From: Diatrype stigma
Lineage: Eukaryota > Ascomycota > Sordariomycetes > Xylariales > Diatrypaceae
NCBI GenBank assembly: GCA_022225965.2
Contig: JAKJXP020000007.1
Location: 434,001 to 498,000, forward strand
Length of the DNA: 64,000 nt
Direction: 5' to 3'
In this document: positions 10,478-20,570 of the stretch, one piece after another
Layout of the letters: every line of letters starts with the position of its first letter
Position numbering within the stretch: position 1 is the stretch's first letter
Made by a program: the position numbers and the translations under genes
Notes under the pieces: generated by a model
The model's database searches: none
The model's input: only the letters and a program-made list of their open reading frames with translations
What the model was told of the DNA's origin: nothing

Positions 10478-11330
10478 CCTTAGGGCGCGGGGGGGTGTTT
10501 TAAAAACAGTTTCTGGGAGGGTTTTCTAGGGGTAATTCCTTTTCCTGTAAAATTGTTCCTTTCATTTCGTTGTAATTAAAGGGTATTTGCCGTTCAAAGT
10601 GGCTTGCATTTGAAAATCGTTTTGCGGTCGTAACTGGGTATTGGTTACGTAAGAATTTTGGACTTTAAAACTATTTTTAAATGAAAATTATTTTCAGCTA
10701 CCAATAAGGTAACCACATCGTTTTTGAAACCAGAGCTAGCCCCAAAAAAAAGAATAGTACCTATTACTAAGCTGGTATATTATACCTATATACCAGCCGG
10801 AAGGCCAGCCAGATTTTTTTTTTTTTTTTTTTTCATTATCAGAATCGAACTTAAGGTTTACGGGTTATAAGGTTACACTATACATACAAGGCTTACTGTT
10901 ACGGCTACGGCTACGATTATATACATACAAGCTACGGAATCACAATTACCCACTAGGCTACGCACGGTAGTGGAAACTTTCTTATTCTAACCTATAAGGT
11001 CTCAATAACGGGTAAGTGTTCCACTAATAGCCTAGCCAAAAAAGGAAAACTAGCCCCAAATTGGAAAGCTGGTCCCAAAAGCGTTTTGGCTCGCAATACA
11101 CTTCGGCCGAACAAAACTCTTTTGAAGCCACCAAAATCCTAAAGCAGCCGGAATGGCTGTCATAGTATAGTACATGATGAGTACCTATCGTTACTTCGGT
11201 TTGTAAGCACCATCATAAGGATTTCCAGTCTGGAAAGGTATTAACAAAGTACTTCTGCTATAGCAATTGGTGTTGCAGCTTTAAAGACCCCCTAGTCATC
11301 GTTTCTAAAATACCCCCCCGCGCCCTAAGG
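10478..11330. mobile_element. Non-autonomous TIR element (MITE-like), 853 bp
   Basis: The two ends are inverted repeats. The left end begins CCTTAGGGCGCGGGGGGGTG and the reverse complement of the right end begins CCTTAGGGCGCGGGGGGGTA; the first 30 bases agree at 28 positions and both differences are transitions. The interior is AT-rich and has no open frame of note, so it cannot encode its own transposase. The target-site duplication is not obvious: a TA-flanked reading (TIR starting GGGCGCGG, TA just outside on both sides) is possible, and a CA direct repeat is another. The superfamily is unassigned. It lies between SPC25 and MZT1 and has a SINE-like insertion in its middle. Confidence 0.75.
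10814..10960 (-). mobile_element. SINE-like / tRNA-derived insertion inside the TIR element
   Basis: Read on the minus strand, TAGCCTAGTGG at 10960-10950 matches the Pol III A-box consensus exactly and GTTCGATTC at 10850-10842 matches the B box. About nine bases after the B box comes an A20 tract (T20 at 10814-10833 on the plus strand). A tRNA-like head followed by an oligo(A) tail is the layout of a tRNA-derived SINE. The A-to-B spacing, near 100 bases, is longer than in an ordinary tRNA. The 5' limit and target-site duplication could not be fixed; the true start may be a few bases right of 10960. A decayed tRNA gene is the alternative. Confidence 0.5.
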
Positions 11331-11581
11331 CAGTATCAGAGTATTAGGTTGACTGGGATTCCGTCTAGCCCCACCAATGGTCTGCAAATGCTCAACCGAC
11401 CTCTAACAATTGGGCCTTAACAATTGGACCTTAACAATTGGACCTCCAAGTACTACGACCCAATCTCGTCCAAACCTACGCGACAACCGCGTCGAAGAGA
11501 CCGGTAGAGAGGGAAACGATAACGATAACAATAACAATAACAATACAATACAGTATACTACGAACAAGTATTACCGCCATC

Positions 11582-12118
11582 ATGCCTCCTGCCGCCACCG
11601 ACAATGAGAAGCAGCAGGCCGCGCAGCAAGCGGTCGACATTCTCCACGAGATATCCACCATCCTAGTACGTCCGCAGTCATGTGCTTCTGCTTTCTGGGG
11701 GTTTAGGGGGCTTTGGGAGGTTGATATAGCAGTTGGAACCAAGCTCTACTTTAACACTTAAACAGTCGTCTTTGATCACGTATCCAAATAAACACTGACC
11801 AACCGCTCAACTACTATCTAGAACTGCCATCTTGACCGCCGGACCTTGTCCATTTGCATCTCCATGATCGAGAACGGCGTGAATCCGGAAGCGCTCGCTG
11901 TAAGTAGTAGTAGTAGTAGTAGGCAGTAGTCTTCGAGACCAGAATGACATTCTCCTTCTCCTTCCTCTTCCCATCCGAGCGCGCCCCCTTCCCCCCCTTC
12001 CTTCAAATGCAGGCGGTAGAAGGCTGGCTGACATGGACCTGCACGCAATGCAAAGAACGTGGTGCAATACCTGCGGAAGGAGGCGCAGAAGATCGACTTT
12101 GCTAAGGGGGCCCGCTGA
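11582..12118 (+). CDS. MZT1: Mitotic-spindle organizing protein 1 (MOZART1)
   Basis: Three small exons (11582-11665, 11822-11899, 12056-12118) encode 74 residues, matching the tiny MOZART1 family. Mzt1 binds GCP proteins and activates the gamma-tubulin complex for microtubule nucleation at spindle pole bodies. Diagnostic stretches are [32 protein letters not shown] and [10 protein letters not shown]. Intron borders are GTACGT..TCTAG and GTAAGT..CAAAG; a CTGAC branch-like site lies 27 bases before the second acceptor. An upstream CAG at 12012 would give an unrelated C terminus, so the CAAAG acceptor, which restores the conserved [11 protein letters not shown] ending, is preferred. The gene starts about 250 bp beyond the TIR element. 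CAA/TAACAA repeats in the leader (11520-11550) are probably 5' UTR. Confidence 0.93.
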
Positions 12119-12947
12119 GGGTTCTCCCTTCCCTTCCCTTACCCCATTGCCCACTCTTGCGTCTCACCCCTAAAACTGCATTGGATTGAGATCCAGTATC
12201 AGTGGTATCTATCTAGCATGACGATGGCGGAGGTGCGGCATCAAAGTGCACAGGGCAGCCCGTCTAGGACCCTGCTATCGATCGGCCTTGACATCGTAGT
12301 CTTCCATTGGCCTGTTTGGTCGTCCTCCTGCCTGCTGGACTCGAAGGGATGTACATGGAGTTGGCAGTGTCATCGTGTCCCCCTTGTGAGGATCCACCGT
12401 CGAGGGACTCAACGGTATTTCAGCCTGTATAATAATAGGTTATTACGACGTGTAGAACTGCTCCTGTCAATGGCCTACACGCATCATGAGCTCTCCGTGG
12501 AAGGCAAGAAAGCTATTGACTTGGTTGTTTGGGATGTCGAATCGTTTAGAACAAAGCAGATCAAAGCATATTTCAAGGGTCTATTAAGAAGGCAAATGGC
12601 ATAGACGGGGCTTGTCAACCAACGTATCTCCTTAAACTTTTTGATACTCGCTCGAAAACGCCTGGATGATCTCAGAATATGATTATCAAGTCTCTAGGTA
12701 TCTATGAAGAGGGTGCTCTGCGCCCCGTCACCCCATGGCTCCCCTACCTATAGATACACTTTACAGAAGTACAGTACCGTACACCTCAGCCAGCCGAGGA
12801 CCGACCCCCTTTTACACGAACTCCATATCGCCCCGCCCCTAATTAGAATCAAGCACTATATCTCACGACGCCACCATCATACATACGATCCTGTGCTGCT
12901 GTGTGCTGCTGCTGTGTGAAATTGTTGCGGCTAGCCTGATGGAACCT
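12119..12947. other. Convergent intergenic region, no gene supported
   Basis: Between the 3' ends of MZT1 (+) and a membrane-protein gene (-). One 128-codon open frame (12218-12604) lacks recognisable motifs and conserved-looking composition and is not called. A GTGCTGCTGTG triplet tract lies at 12890-12917. Confidence 0.55.
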
Positions 12948-14819
12948 CTAGTCCTCTTCGTCGTCCACGTCTACCCACCGGGTCCAGCTGCTCCGCGGCC
13001 CGGTTTCCTTGTCGGTACCCACCCCGTCCGCGTACTTGCTCTCTTCTTCCTCCCACTTCAGCCGCTCCACCCGCGAGCGCGCCAAGAACGCCTGGGCAAA
13101 CCGCCAAGCCTCGGCATCGGCGAGGTTCCACGATTCGACGGCCTCCCGCAACCGCACGTCCTCGTCCGCCTTGGACTTGACCAGTTCGCGCGCTCTTTGC
13201 AGCAGGGCCGGCTCCTGCTCCAGTTCCTCCTCTTTCGGGATCGGCCCGTCGTTCGGGTCGTGAGGCGCTTTTGGACGCCTCTCGGGCCCGGGAACCGGGG
13301 TCTCCGATTTCCCGTCGTCCGTGGCATTGTGGGGGAGCGCGAAGCCGAACCACCAGTCCAGGTCATGCGGAACACTTTCCCTCTCGGCCGTCAGCCAGAT
13401 GGAATGCGCCGTGGCGTGCTCTCCAGCAACGGCCTCCTTGAACTTGATGAGACGAGGCGTGCCACCGACACCGGTTCCCAGGAGGTCTTTGAAGAGTTTA
13501 CGAAGCCACTCGTCGCGCTTCGTCTTCCGCCTGACCCAGGGGACGTCAATGGATTCACTGAGAGCATTGAGAGACTGCAAAGTGTATGGATGGGGAACAG
13601 TTCCAATACTGAATAGCCCAGACGTATTACGGTAGGGGGCAGGGGTCGCAATTTTCATTGGGTGAGACTTTATGCACGGCGAGCACTTCGGAATATTAGG
13701 TGGGCACGATAATGGTTCCGGCGAATCCCCACACGACGCAAGCCTTGTGGCGAGGTCGAATGCCGGCTCGATCATATATGTCGTATGTTCCGGCAGTGGT
13801 TTAAGGACAGCTACGCCATGATCAAATAAGTCTTGCCAAGTAGTATGCAGATGCGAATTCACAAGCAAGTTCAGATCCCGCAATCCGGCAGCGCGATTGG
13901 GGTTCATTGCACCCGCGACACTTTTGTACTTCGATTCAATAGTATTTGTGTCGTAGAATGCCAGCGAAGCATGCGTTGGATCGACTTGGAAAGTATCACT
14001 GGAGACGGCAGAGATGAAATCCTTGGCACCCTTGACTTTCGGGGTTCGGAGAGCCTGAGTGATGGCTGCCGTGATCTCGGATTTGGAACCAGCGAACAAT
14101 GCATCTTGTAAGCCTTCCCACCTAGTCAGGGCTGGGTATTCTCCGCGACGCAGATAGGTGATCAAGGCATCCTGGCGCGAACCCATGGGAAACAAGTACT
14201 GATGAGACAGTAGGCCTCCTCCCATATTTTCCCAGGCCAGCCATCGCATCATGTCTTTCTTGAAACCAGGCTCCAGTTCTAGTGTTTGTAACTCGGCGTA
14301 TAGGGGGTTGTTTGTTGCTTCGGCCGCACTTAATATGACTGGCCTAAACCCTTGTGCCCACCAAGCACGTCTCCAAGTGAGGAGCAATTCGCTCTCGGCC
14401 TCTTTGGTAGACTCATCCTTCTTTACCGTCGTGTCGTAGTAGCAGTATATCGGGGGTCTGTCCTTCAGAGGCGGAAGAAGCGAACGGTTCTCGTCCAGGG
14501 TAACGGAAGAGGAGAATGGACTGAGCCAGTTCCAGTTGGAGTACCAGGAGCTTTCTCCGTAGGTCGAGTTCTTCTGGATCGGCGGTGGGTGCGCCGCAGG
14601 TCTAAAAGGATTCAAGATACTGGATGAGAAGGAATCTTTAAACTTGGGTATAGAAATCTTATGGTCTGCTAGACTTTTGGACAGACTCGGCCCCGTTGGT
14701 ATAGCGCCCGGCAATGTAAAGAAGAGCGTGAACAAGGCGAATAGTCCTAGGCTAACGAGGAAAAAGGAAACCCGGCGCGGCCCTAGTCGCAGGCCGAGGA
14801 AAGTTGGACGTTTCGGCAT
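12948..14819 (-). CDS. Type II membrane protein of unknown function (possible Golgi glycosylation factor)
   Basis: Single-exon gene of 623 residues that I do not recognise with certainty. Residues 1-16 are basic, then a single hydrophobic span at about 17-40 (SFFLVSLGLFALFTLFFTLP) acts as a signal anchor, with the rest predicted lumenal. The lumenal part begins with a Pro/Ser-rich stem (residues 45-120), then a globular region containing YCYYDTTV, WWAQGFRPVILS, MRWLAWENMGGGLLSHQYL and HTTYMIEPAFDLATRL. Four closely spaced Cys (CPPNIPKCSPC) sit near residue 390. A short stem plus W- and D-rich lumenal domain resembles Golgi glycosyltransferases, but no DXD pair is secure. The C-terminal 130 residues are charged and probably helical. 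The ATG at 14819 was chosen over the upstream in-frame one (15008) because it places the anchor at the N terminus. Confidence 0.75.
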   Translation of the reverse strand: MPKRPTFLGLRLGPRRVSFFLVSLGLFALFTLFFTLPGAIPTGPSLSKSLADHKISIPKFKDSFSSSILNPFRPAAHPPPIQKNSTYGESSWYSNWNWLSPFSSSVTLDENRSLLPPLKDRPPIYCYYDTTVKKDESTKEAESELLLTWRRAWWAQGFRPVILSAAEATNNPLYAELQTLELEPGFKKDMMRWLAWENMGGGLLSHQYLFPMGSRQDALITYLRRGEYPALTRWEGLQDALFAGSKSEITAAITQALRTPKVKGAKDFISAVSSDTFQVDPTHASLAFYDTNTIESKYKSVAGAMNPNRAAGLRDLNLLVNSHLHTTWQDLFDHGVAVLKPLPEHTTYMIEPAFDLATRLASCGDSPEPLSCPPNIPKCSPCIKSHPMKIATPAPYRNTSGLFSIGTVPHPYTLQSLNALSESIDVPWVRRKTKRDEWLRKLFKDLLGTGVGGTPRLIKFKEAVAGEHATAHSIWLTAERESVPHDLDWWFGFALPHNATDDGKSETPVPGPERRPKAPHDPNDGPIPKEEELEQEPALLQRARELVKSKADEDVRLREAVESWNLADAEAWRFAQAFLARSRVERLKWEEEESKYADGVGTDKETGPRSSWTRWVDVDDEED

Positions 14820-15773
14820 GTTGTTGAGCGAAGCTAAAGTTCGATCGTGGTCGTCGATAAAGAAGCACGGAGGACCACGAGCTGCGGACGGTAGAAACAC
14901 TATGCAGCAAGTAGGGACATAGACACCTTGGATATGGGCTATAAGGGCTGCCCAGGTGGTCGTTCGCCGGAGCTGCGAGGGGATGTCCAACCTTGAATAC
15001 AGGGACACCTACTTCATCCAGGAAAGTGTCAATGAGGAATTAAGGTTTCATGGTACCTGCAGGTGTATGAGAATATTCGGCCGATCAGCCAGCCTAAGTG
15101 AGGATATGATCGGGCGATTACCACCAGGAGCTGTAGGTTCCCTTATCTTAATTCTTGTGTCGATATCGTTGAAGGGTCTGAGGGTGACGGCATTCTCGAT
15201 AATTACGTACGTAGGCGACGTGTACGCTCCTAGCTGCTGCTCCTAACTTTCTGAATTAGGTCTGCCGAACATATGCGGCAGGGGGGCGGGATCATTAGCC
15301 CTTTCTGCCCCCTGTCCGGCTGTCCGTTACAAGGTGTCAATGTACCTAGACCCCGGTCCGGCTGTACCTAACTTGAGCGTTTGGGACCTTTAGGTATGTA
15401 CTGTATGTACGGATTGCCCTGCAGGGCAGCTGGGCAGGTAAGCTGACACGCCGCTGGAGGCTGGATAGGCGGGACAGCCACACTGTCACACTGTCTTTGC
15501 GGGCTCTGAACGTGCTTAACAGTGCAGTGTGGCTCATGTGGCTGCCACAATCAGCCAAGACCTCGGACCTTCAGCTCATCATCCGATCGCTTGGGTTCCG
15601 CTTCCTAGCCACACCTCCACCCCACGTGACAGTGGAAAACCGCACCTCCCTCCCACACAACTAAAATTCCGTTAAAATAAATCTCACCTTCGCGACTCTT
15701 AGGCCTGCCGATATCCACGCCTCAAATCAACACAACTTGAGAAAGACAACAACGTCTTTTTTCATCAGCGACA
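14820..15773. other. Divergent intergenic region, no gene seen
   Basis: Promoter interval between the membrane-protein gene (-) and RPS25 (+). No repeats of note. The last 100 bases before RPS25 are pyrimidine-rich and would hold its leader. Confidence 0.55.
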
Positions 15774-16259
15774 ATGGCCCCCGCAGCGAGCTCCGGTGCG
15801 AAGAAGCAGAAGAAGAAGTGGTCTAAGGGAAAGGGCAAGTTTACCATCAATCTCCTGGAGAATATCTGCAGCCTGCAGCCTGCAGCCTGCAGTCTTAACG
15901 ACGACGGAGTTGTCGATTAGGAAGTAATTCGTTGAGTGCGCCTCGGCTGACCTTGCATCTCCATTACAGTCAAGGACAAGGCCCAGCACGCCGTCCTGCT
16001 TGACAAGACCACCTCCGAGAAGCTCTACAAAGATGTCCAGTCCTACCGCCTTGTCACAGTCGCCACCCTCGTCGACAGATTGAAGGTCAACGGCTCCTTG
16101 GCGCGGCGGTGCCTGAAGGATCTCGAGGAGAAGGGCCAGATCAGACCTATCGTCACCCACAGCAAGATGAAGATCTACAGTATGTGTCCCTTGTGGTGAG
16201 AAACTCGGACCGCTTCGCTGACTTGGAACGTAGCCCGGGCTGTCGGTGCCTCGGATTAA
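15774..16259 (+). CDS. RPS25: 40S ribosomal protein S25 (eS25)
   Basis: Three exons (15774-15834, 15970-16179, 16234-16259) encode 98 residues of cytosolic ribosomal protein eS25, which sits on the 40S head. The basic N terminus (KKQKKKWSKGK) leads to VKDKAQHAVLLDKTTSEKLY, the winged-helix core VTVATLVDRLKVNGSLARRC, and the ending KMKIYTRAVGASD, all close to the family. The first intron has a GC donor: the family sequence SKGK-VKDK is obtained only if exon 1 ends at 15834 and the intron starts GCAAGT (15835-15840) and ends TTACAG. The nearby GTTTAC site gives a frame error. The second intron is regular (GTATGT..CGTAG). A CTGCAGC-type tandem repeat (15866-15893) lies inside the first intron. 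Confidence 0.95.
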
Positions 16260-18249
16260 ACTTCGATCACCTCATGATACGATAACGGAAAACACGATTT
16301 CGGTCGACACGAGTTTGATGGACCAGATGATCAGATAAATGGTCACAAATGGATCCAGGCATTTGATCCACGGCGTAGCATATTGGGACGGGGCTCATGG
16401 TTTAAGGCTTTTTGCAGCCACAGCTTTACGCAGATATGGTAAATCAACGTACCTGATTCCTTCTGCGCACCACCGCTTAGGGACCATCCAATCAATGATA
16501 TTGTGATGTGAATCAACCGTGTGTCCACCTCAGCAGTCTTGCAACATTGTGTGTGTATACCATATGCCTGGATTATTACGATGTTTCCCACGTCGCATCG
16601 TTACTCCTTACTATCTACCTCGACAAGCGATCAATATATCCGCCTGAAAGTATACAACTAGACGCCAGCTGTCGGTGCGTTCAGTAGTAACACAAATGGA
16701 CTCAAATCTGTAGTCAGCAGCTACGTGCGCAGATGATGCTGTAACTCAGCTGAGCATCAGTTGACTCCCTACTTGACACCAAAATCACCTGGTAGCCCCG
16801 GCTACATAGAATTAAAGTAAAAGGTTTAAGGCCCCTGGTTATGAGGCATGTGAGGGTTCTTCCTGAAGGATAGATACCCCACGTAGAGCCTCGGGATAGC
16901 CTTGGCATAGGACCAAGGGATAACTGGCAGATCCACTGGTTGAGCCGAGAATTTGATATGGGAAGCAAAAGACCGGCGATCATAGGCCAAGCATCCAATC
17001 TCCACCAACTTAGTACTTGTGTATGTAGCAGAATTCATAGTGTACGCACACGACACATTGATCCATCTTAGAAAGATGATGATGTAATTTAAAACATCTT
17101 GATACACAAACAGAACCTAGGTGGTCAAAGCAATACCTAAACCAGCACAGTTAGGATGACGTGCAGGAATATTTCCCGGAGGTTAGCATGATAACATCTA
17201 TACCTATAGCACTTCCTTTCCCGCCCAGTATTATAAGCGCCCAACTACGCGGGCTTATACCAATGCTACCTTTATAGGCAGTTCGTCCGGGAAAAGAATT
17301 CCAGGTGCTATGTAAAGAGGTTGTAAATATTTTCCATGGCTTTCCAGGTGCTTGAGCCGTAGTTGTCCAGGTGTTAGTTAACTAGGTCCCTTGCTATTAG
17401 TTTGCATAGCTGTGCCTAACTTACCTAGACCTACCTAGGTAGTGCTAAGCCGTTATCTCCATCAACTTGATTGGAGATTCCGATATTGTCCGGCGGAAAC
17501 GTAGGTATGTAGGTACCTGCCTCCTACATACCGAACGGCCTACGGAGTAAGCTAACACCTACAGCGCTTCAGGCCGTAGGTAAGGCAGGTTAGGCAGCTT
17601 GAGGAGCTCAGTAGGGCAGCATCCAGGAGGAATAGGTGTCCACAGCGGTATTTAGACGTGTTTACGTAGTAAGCGTAGGTACCTACCACGTAGTACAGCG
17701 CAAAAAGCACCTGCAGTGCAGAGGAGCTTCCCAAACCCCAATGTTCCTACCTGGAAGTCAGAAACGTCTGTCTACTTGCACGTGACTGGCCAATGGGTAG
17801 GTAGTTACCTATGGGGCAACCGTGTACATAGTGGAATGTACATACAGTAGATCCCCCGATGCCCCGATGCCCCGATGCCCCGATGCCCTGATGCCCAGAT
17901 GCCCCATTGGCAGTTGCCCGCACATAACTATAACTACCTAGTAGTACATACCTACCTAACAGCACAGCAAGCGATTGGATTGGGCGATTGGCAGGGTCTC
18001 CTACTAGAGTTAGCGGCGGGTCCGGCCCCCGGGAAGAGTCGCTTGAAAAGCTGCGCTTTCGTGCACCTTTACCGCTAAGAATTTTTTCCCTCCTCCCCCA
18101 GAGCCTTCCAGTCGCAGTAGAAATATTTCTCTCGACCTGCCACCACCACCCACTTCCAGTTCTTCCATCTTCCTATTTTTCCCATTCAACCATCTCTCCA
18201 CTCCGTCTTTTCTTCACAGGTCAAGGTTCTTTGATCAAGAGTAGACAAG
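16260..18249. other. Long intergenic region, no gene seen
   Basis: About 2 kb between RPS25 and the ADP/ATP carrier gene. Open frames (for example 16826-17107 minus) are short and without motifs. It contains dense TAGGTACCTA-type motifs around 17400-17530 and an 8-bp tandem repeat at 17854-17901. The last 150 bases are pyrimidine-rich (CTTCC, CACC), as expected of the carrier-gene leader. Confidence 0.55.
17854..17901. repeat. Tandem repeat, 8-bp unit x 6
   Basis: Four exact copies of CCCCGATG followed by two single-base variants (CCCTGATG, CCCAGATG). It lies about 350 bp upstream of the ADP/ATP carrier start codon. Confidence 0.9.
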
Positions 18250-19710
18250 ATGTCCACTACTGAGAAACCCAAGGTCTTGGGCATGCCGGTAAGCAGCTGA
18301 AAATTCTTCCATCTTCCAAAATTCCCTCGCACCCGTTTCCGATTGAAGATGCTCGCCGATTATACCTATCAACCGACGTCTCGTACCTTGGGGCATCCCC
18401 ATTGGTCCTGGAAGGTGGCAGGGCAAATCGGCCTGCCTTCAAGAAACCGCGAGATGACCTTGGTCAGGATTTGAGCGGTTTAATGGGATGCGATGGGGCG
18501 CCGCATTTTCGCGCATCAGATATCAATATCAATATCAGGTTTTACTATGAATATTCGCTAACGAGCAATGTGTTTAGCCCTTCGTGGCCGACTTCCTGAT
18601 GGGTGGTGTCTCCGCCGCCGTCTCGAAGACCGCCGCTGCCCCCATCGAGCGTGTCAAGCTCCTGATCCAGAACCAGGTACGTCTTTGATAAGCCCCTTAT
18701 CACGATGCTCCGCAGAACATCGAGCTCATCGCTCATCATGGGTCGGGCCTTTGGTCTCCACCATGTGTGCTTTGGGTTGAGCGGGCTCGTGATGAGAGAG
18801 TGCTAATGTGCAAGGTCCGAACCCGGTCCGCTGACACGCAATGCAGGATGAGATGTTGAAGACCGGCCGTCTCGACCGTAAGTACGCTGGTATCGGCGAG
18901 TGCTTCAAGCGTACCATCGCCGACGAGGGTGTCATGTCCCTGTGGCGTGGTAACACTGCCAACGTCATCCGATACTTCCCTACCCAGGCTCTGAACTTTG
19001 CCTTCCGTGACAAGTTCAAGGCCATGTTCGGCTACAAGAAGGAGAAGGACGGATACGCGAAGTGGATGGCTGGTAACCTGGCCTCCGGTGGTGTAAGTTG
19101 CTCCAATCTAGCAGCAGTGCGCCATCCATGACTAACCAAACATTAGGCTGCTGGTGCCACTTCTCTTCTCTTCGTCTACTCCCTTGACTACGCCCGTACG
19201 CGTCTGGCCAACGACGCCAAGAACGCGAAGAAGGGTGGTGACCGTCAATTCAACGGTCTGGTCGATGTCTACAAGAAGACTCTGGCTTCTGACGGTGTTG
19301 CTGGTCTCTACCGTGGTTTCGCTCCTTCCGTCCTCGGTATTGTCGTCTACCGTGGTCTGTACTTCGGCATGTACGACTCGATCAAGCCCGTCGTCCTGGT
19401 CGGCCCTCTCGCCAACAACTTCCTTGCCTCGTTCGCCCTTGGTTGGGTCGTCACCACCGGTGCCGGTATCGCTTCTTACCCTCTTGACACTATCCGCCGC
19501 CGTATGATGATGACCTCCGGTGAGGCCGTCAAGTACAACGGCACCATGGACGCTGCCCGACAGATCGTTGCCAAGGAGGGTGTCAAGTCCCTGTTCAAGG
19601 GTGCTGGTGCCAACATCCTGCGTGGTGTCGCCGGTGCTGGTGTGCTCTCCATCTACGACCAGCTCCAGGTCATCCTCTTCGGCAAGGCCTTCAAGGGTGG
19701 CTCTGGTTAA
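18250..19710 (+). CDS. AAC: Mitochondrial ADP/ATP carrier
   Basis: Four exons (18250-18288, 18578-18676, 18847-19092, 19147-19710) encode 315 residues. The protein is the mitochondrial inner-membrane carrier that exchanges cytosolic ADP for matrix ATP. Three carrier repeats are present: [11 protein letters not shown] in repeat 1, SLDYARTRL in repeat 2 (Ser in place of the usual Pro) and [12 protein letters not shown] in repeat 3. RRRMMM, at about residues 245-250, is the diagnostic ADP/ATP-carrier motif. Introns have GTAAGC..TTTAG, GTACGT..GCAG and GTAAGT..TTAG borders. Codon choice is strongly biased to C-ending codons, more so than in neighbours, as expected of a highly expressed gene. The N-terminal extension before repeat 1 is short. 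Confidence 0.97.
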
Positions 19711-20570
19711 ACGATCCCACAACTGGATAGACGCGAGGAAGGGGGTGGATATGTAATACCCTGGACTGGGCGGTTTGCTCAGGAGAGATGGCATGGGTTG
19801 AGAAAGGGGGGACGTGAGGGGAAAGTTGGTACAGGCATCACATTGTCGTGGCGTTCTGGAACAACCGGCTTTCGCGGTGTTTGAGGAGAGCAGGCAAGGT
19901 GGTATACATATAATACCTGGCCAGCTGCCCAGCCGCTGTAATTTAGATCTTAAGCAATTCCCTTGACTGTATTCTTGCCGCTTGCGACCTGCATCCCTGC
20001 TGATTTCCCATTTCTGCTGGGTGTTTCGATCCGGTTGCATACGACTGATAGATATGAGGGTTCAATGCAGTTGCCCAGACCAAAGAAACGAATGAACGAT
20101 AGACACTTCTCCTGTGGCCGGATTCACTCCTTGCCTTGTCCCTACCTTAAGCGGCCTATCACCCAGATAGTATCACCGTCCCTATCCAGCTTTAAATGCC
20201 TGGCCTCCTGAATTACGTGGCTATACCTTGGACGCTTGAGTGGTGATGTATATATGTAGTCGTTCCAGGCCTGGGGGTGTGGACCGTAGCGGCGGGCCCA
20301 ATCAGGTGCCTAGCAGCTGGTATCTTTCTATTCCTTGGCCATTAGATCAACCGCGTCCAAGCGCGCTGAAGTTCAACTTTGAAATATCCCCCCCTCGTTT
20401 GTTGCATCACGCTCCCAAATTGGTACGTCAGTCGTAGATCAAACCAAACAGCAAGAGAATCTTGTCCTCGTACGGCAGAAGTGTAAACCTCACCGAGTTA
20501 CTCAAGTACTGCCTCCCAACTGCCCCCGCGGTCGTCAGGCTATATTGGTGTACCTACTTACCTATACGCC
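19711..20570. other. Intergenic region, no gene seen
   Basis: 3' flank of the carrier gene and promoter of MHF2. The large antisense open frame crossing 19132-20040 is a shadow of the carrier exon. No repeats of note. Confidence 0.55.

Noticed and set aside
12012..12118. Alternative third exon of MZT1 starting after CAAATGCAG
   Set aside because: It would give an unrelated C terminus; the later CAAAG acceptor restores the conserved [10 protein letters not shown] ending.
12218..12604. 128-codon plus-strand open frame after MZT1
   Set aside because: No motif, poor codon bias, no splice context; cannot be separated from chance.
16826..17107. 93-codon minus-strand open frame between RPS25 and the carrier gene
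   Set aside because: Short, AT-rich and without motif.
17854..17901. CRISPR-like array
   Set aside because: Units are 8 bp in direct tandem without spacers, in a eukaryotic genome; simple minisatellite.
19132..20040. 302-codon minus-strand open frame
   Set aside because: Antisense to the last exon of the ADP/ATP carrier gene; no recognisable domain.
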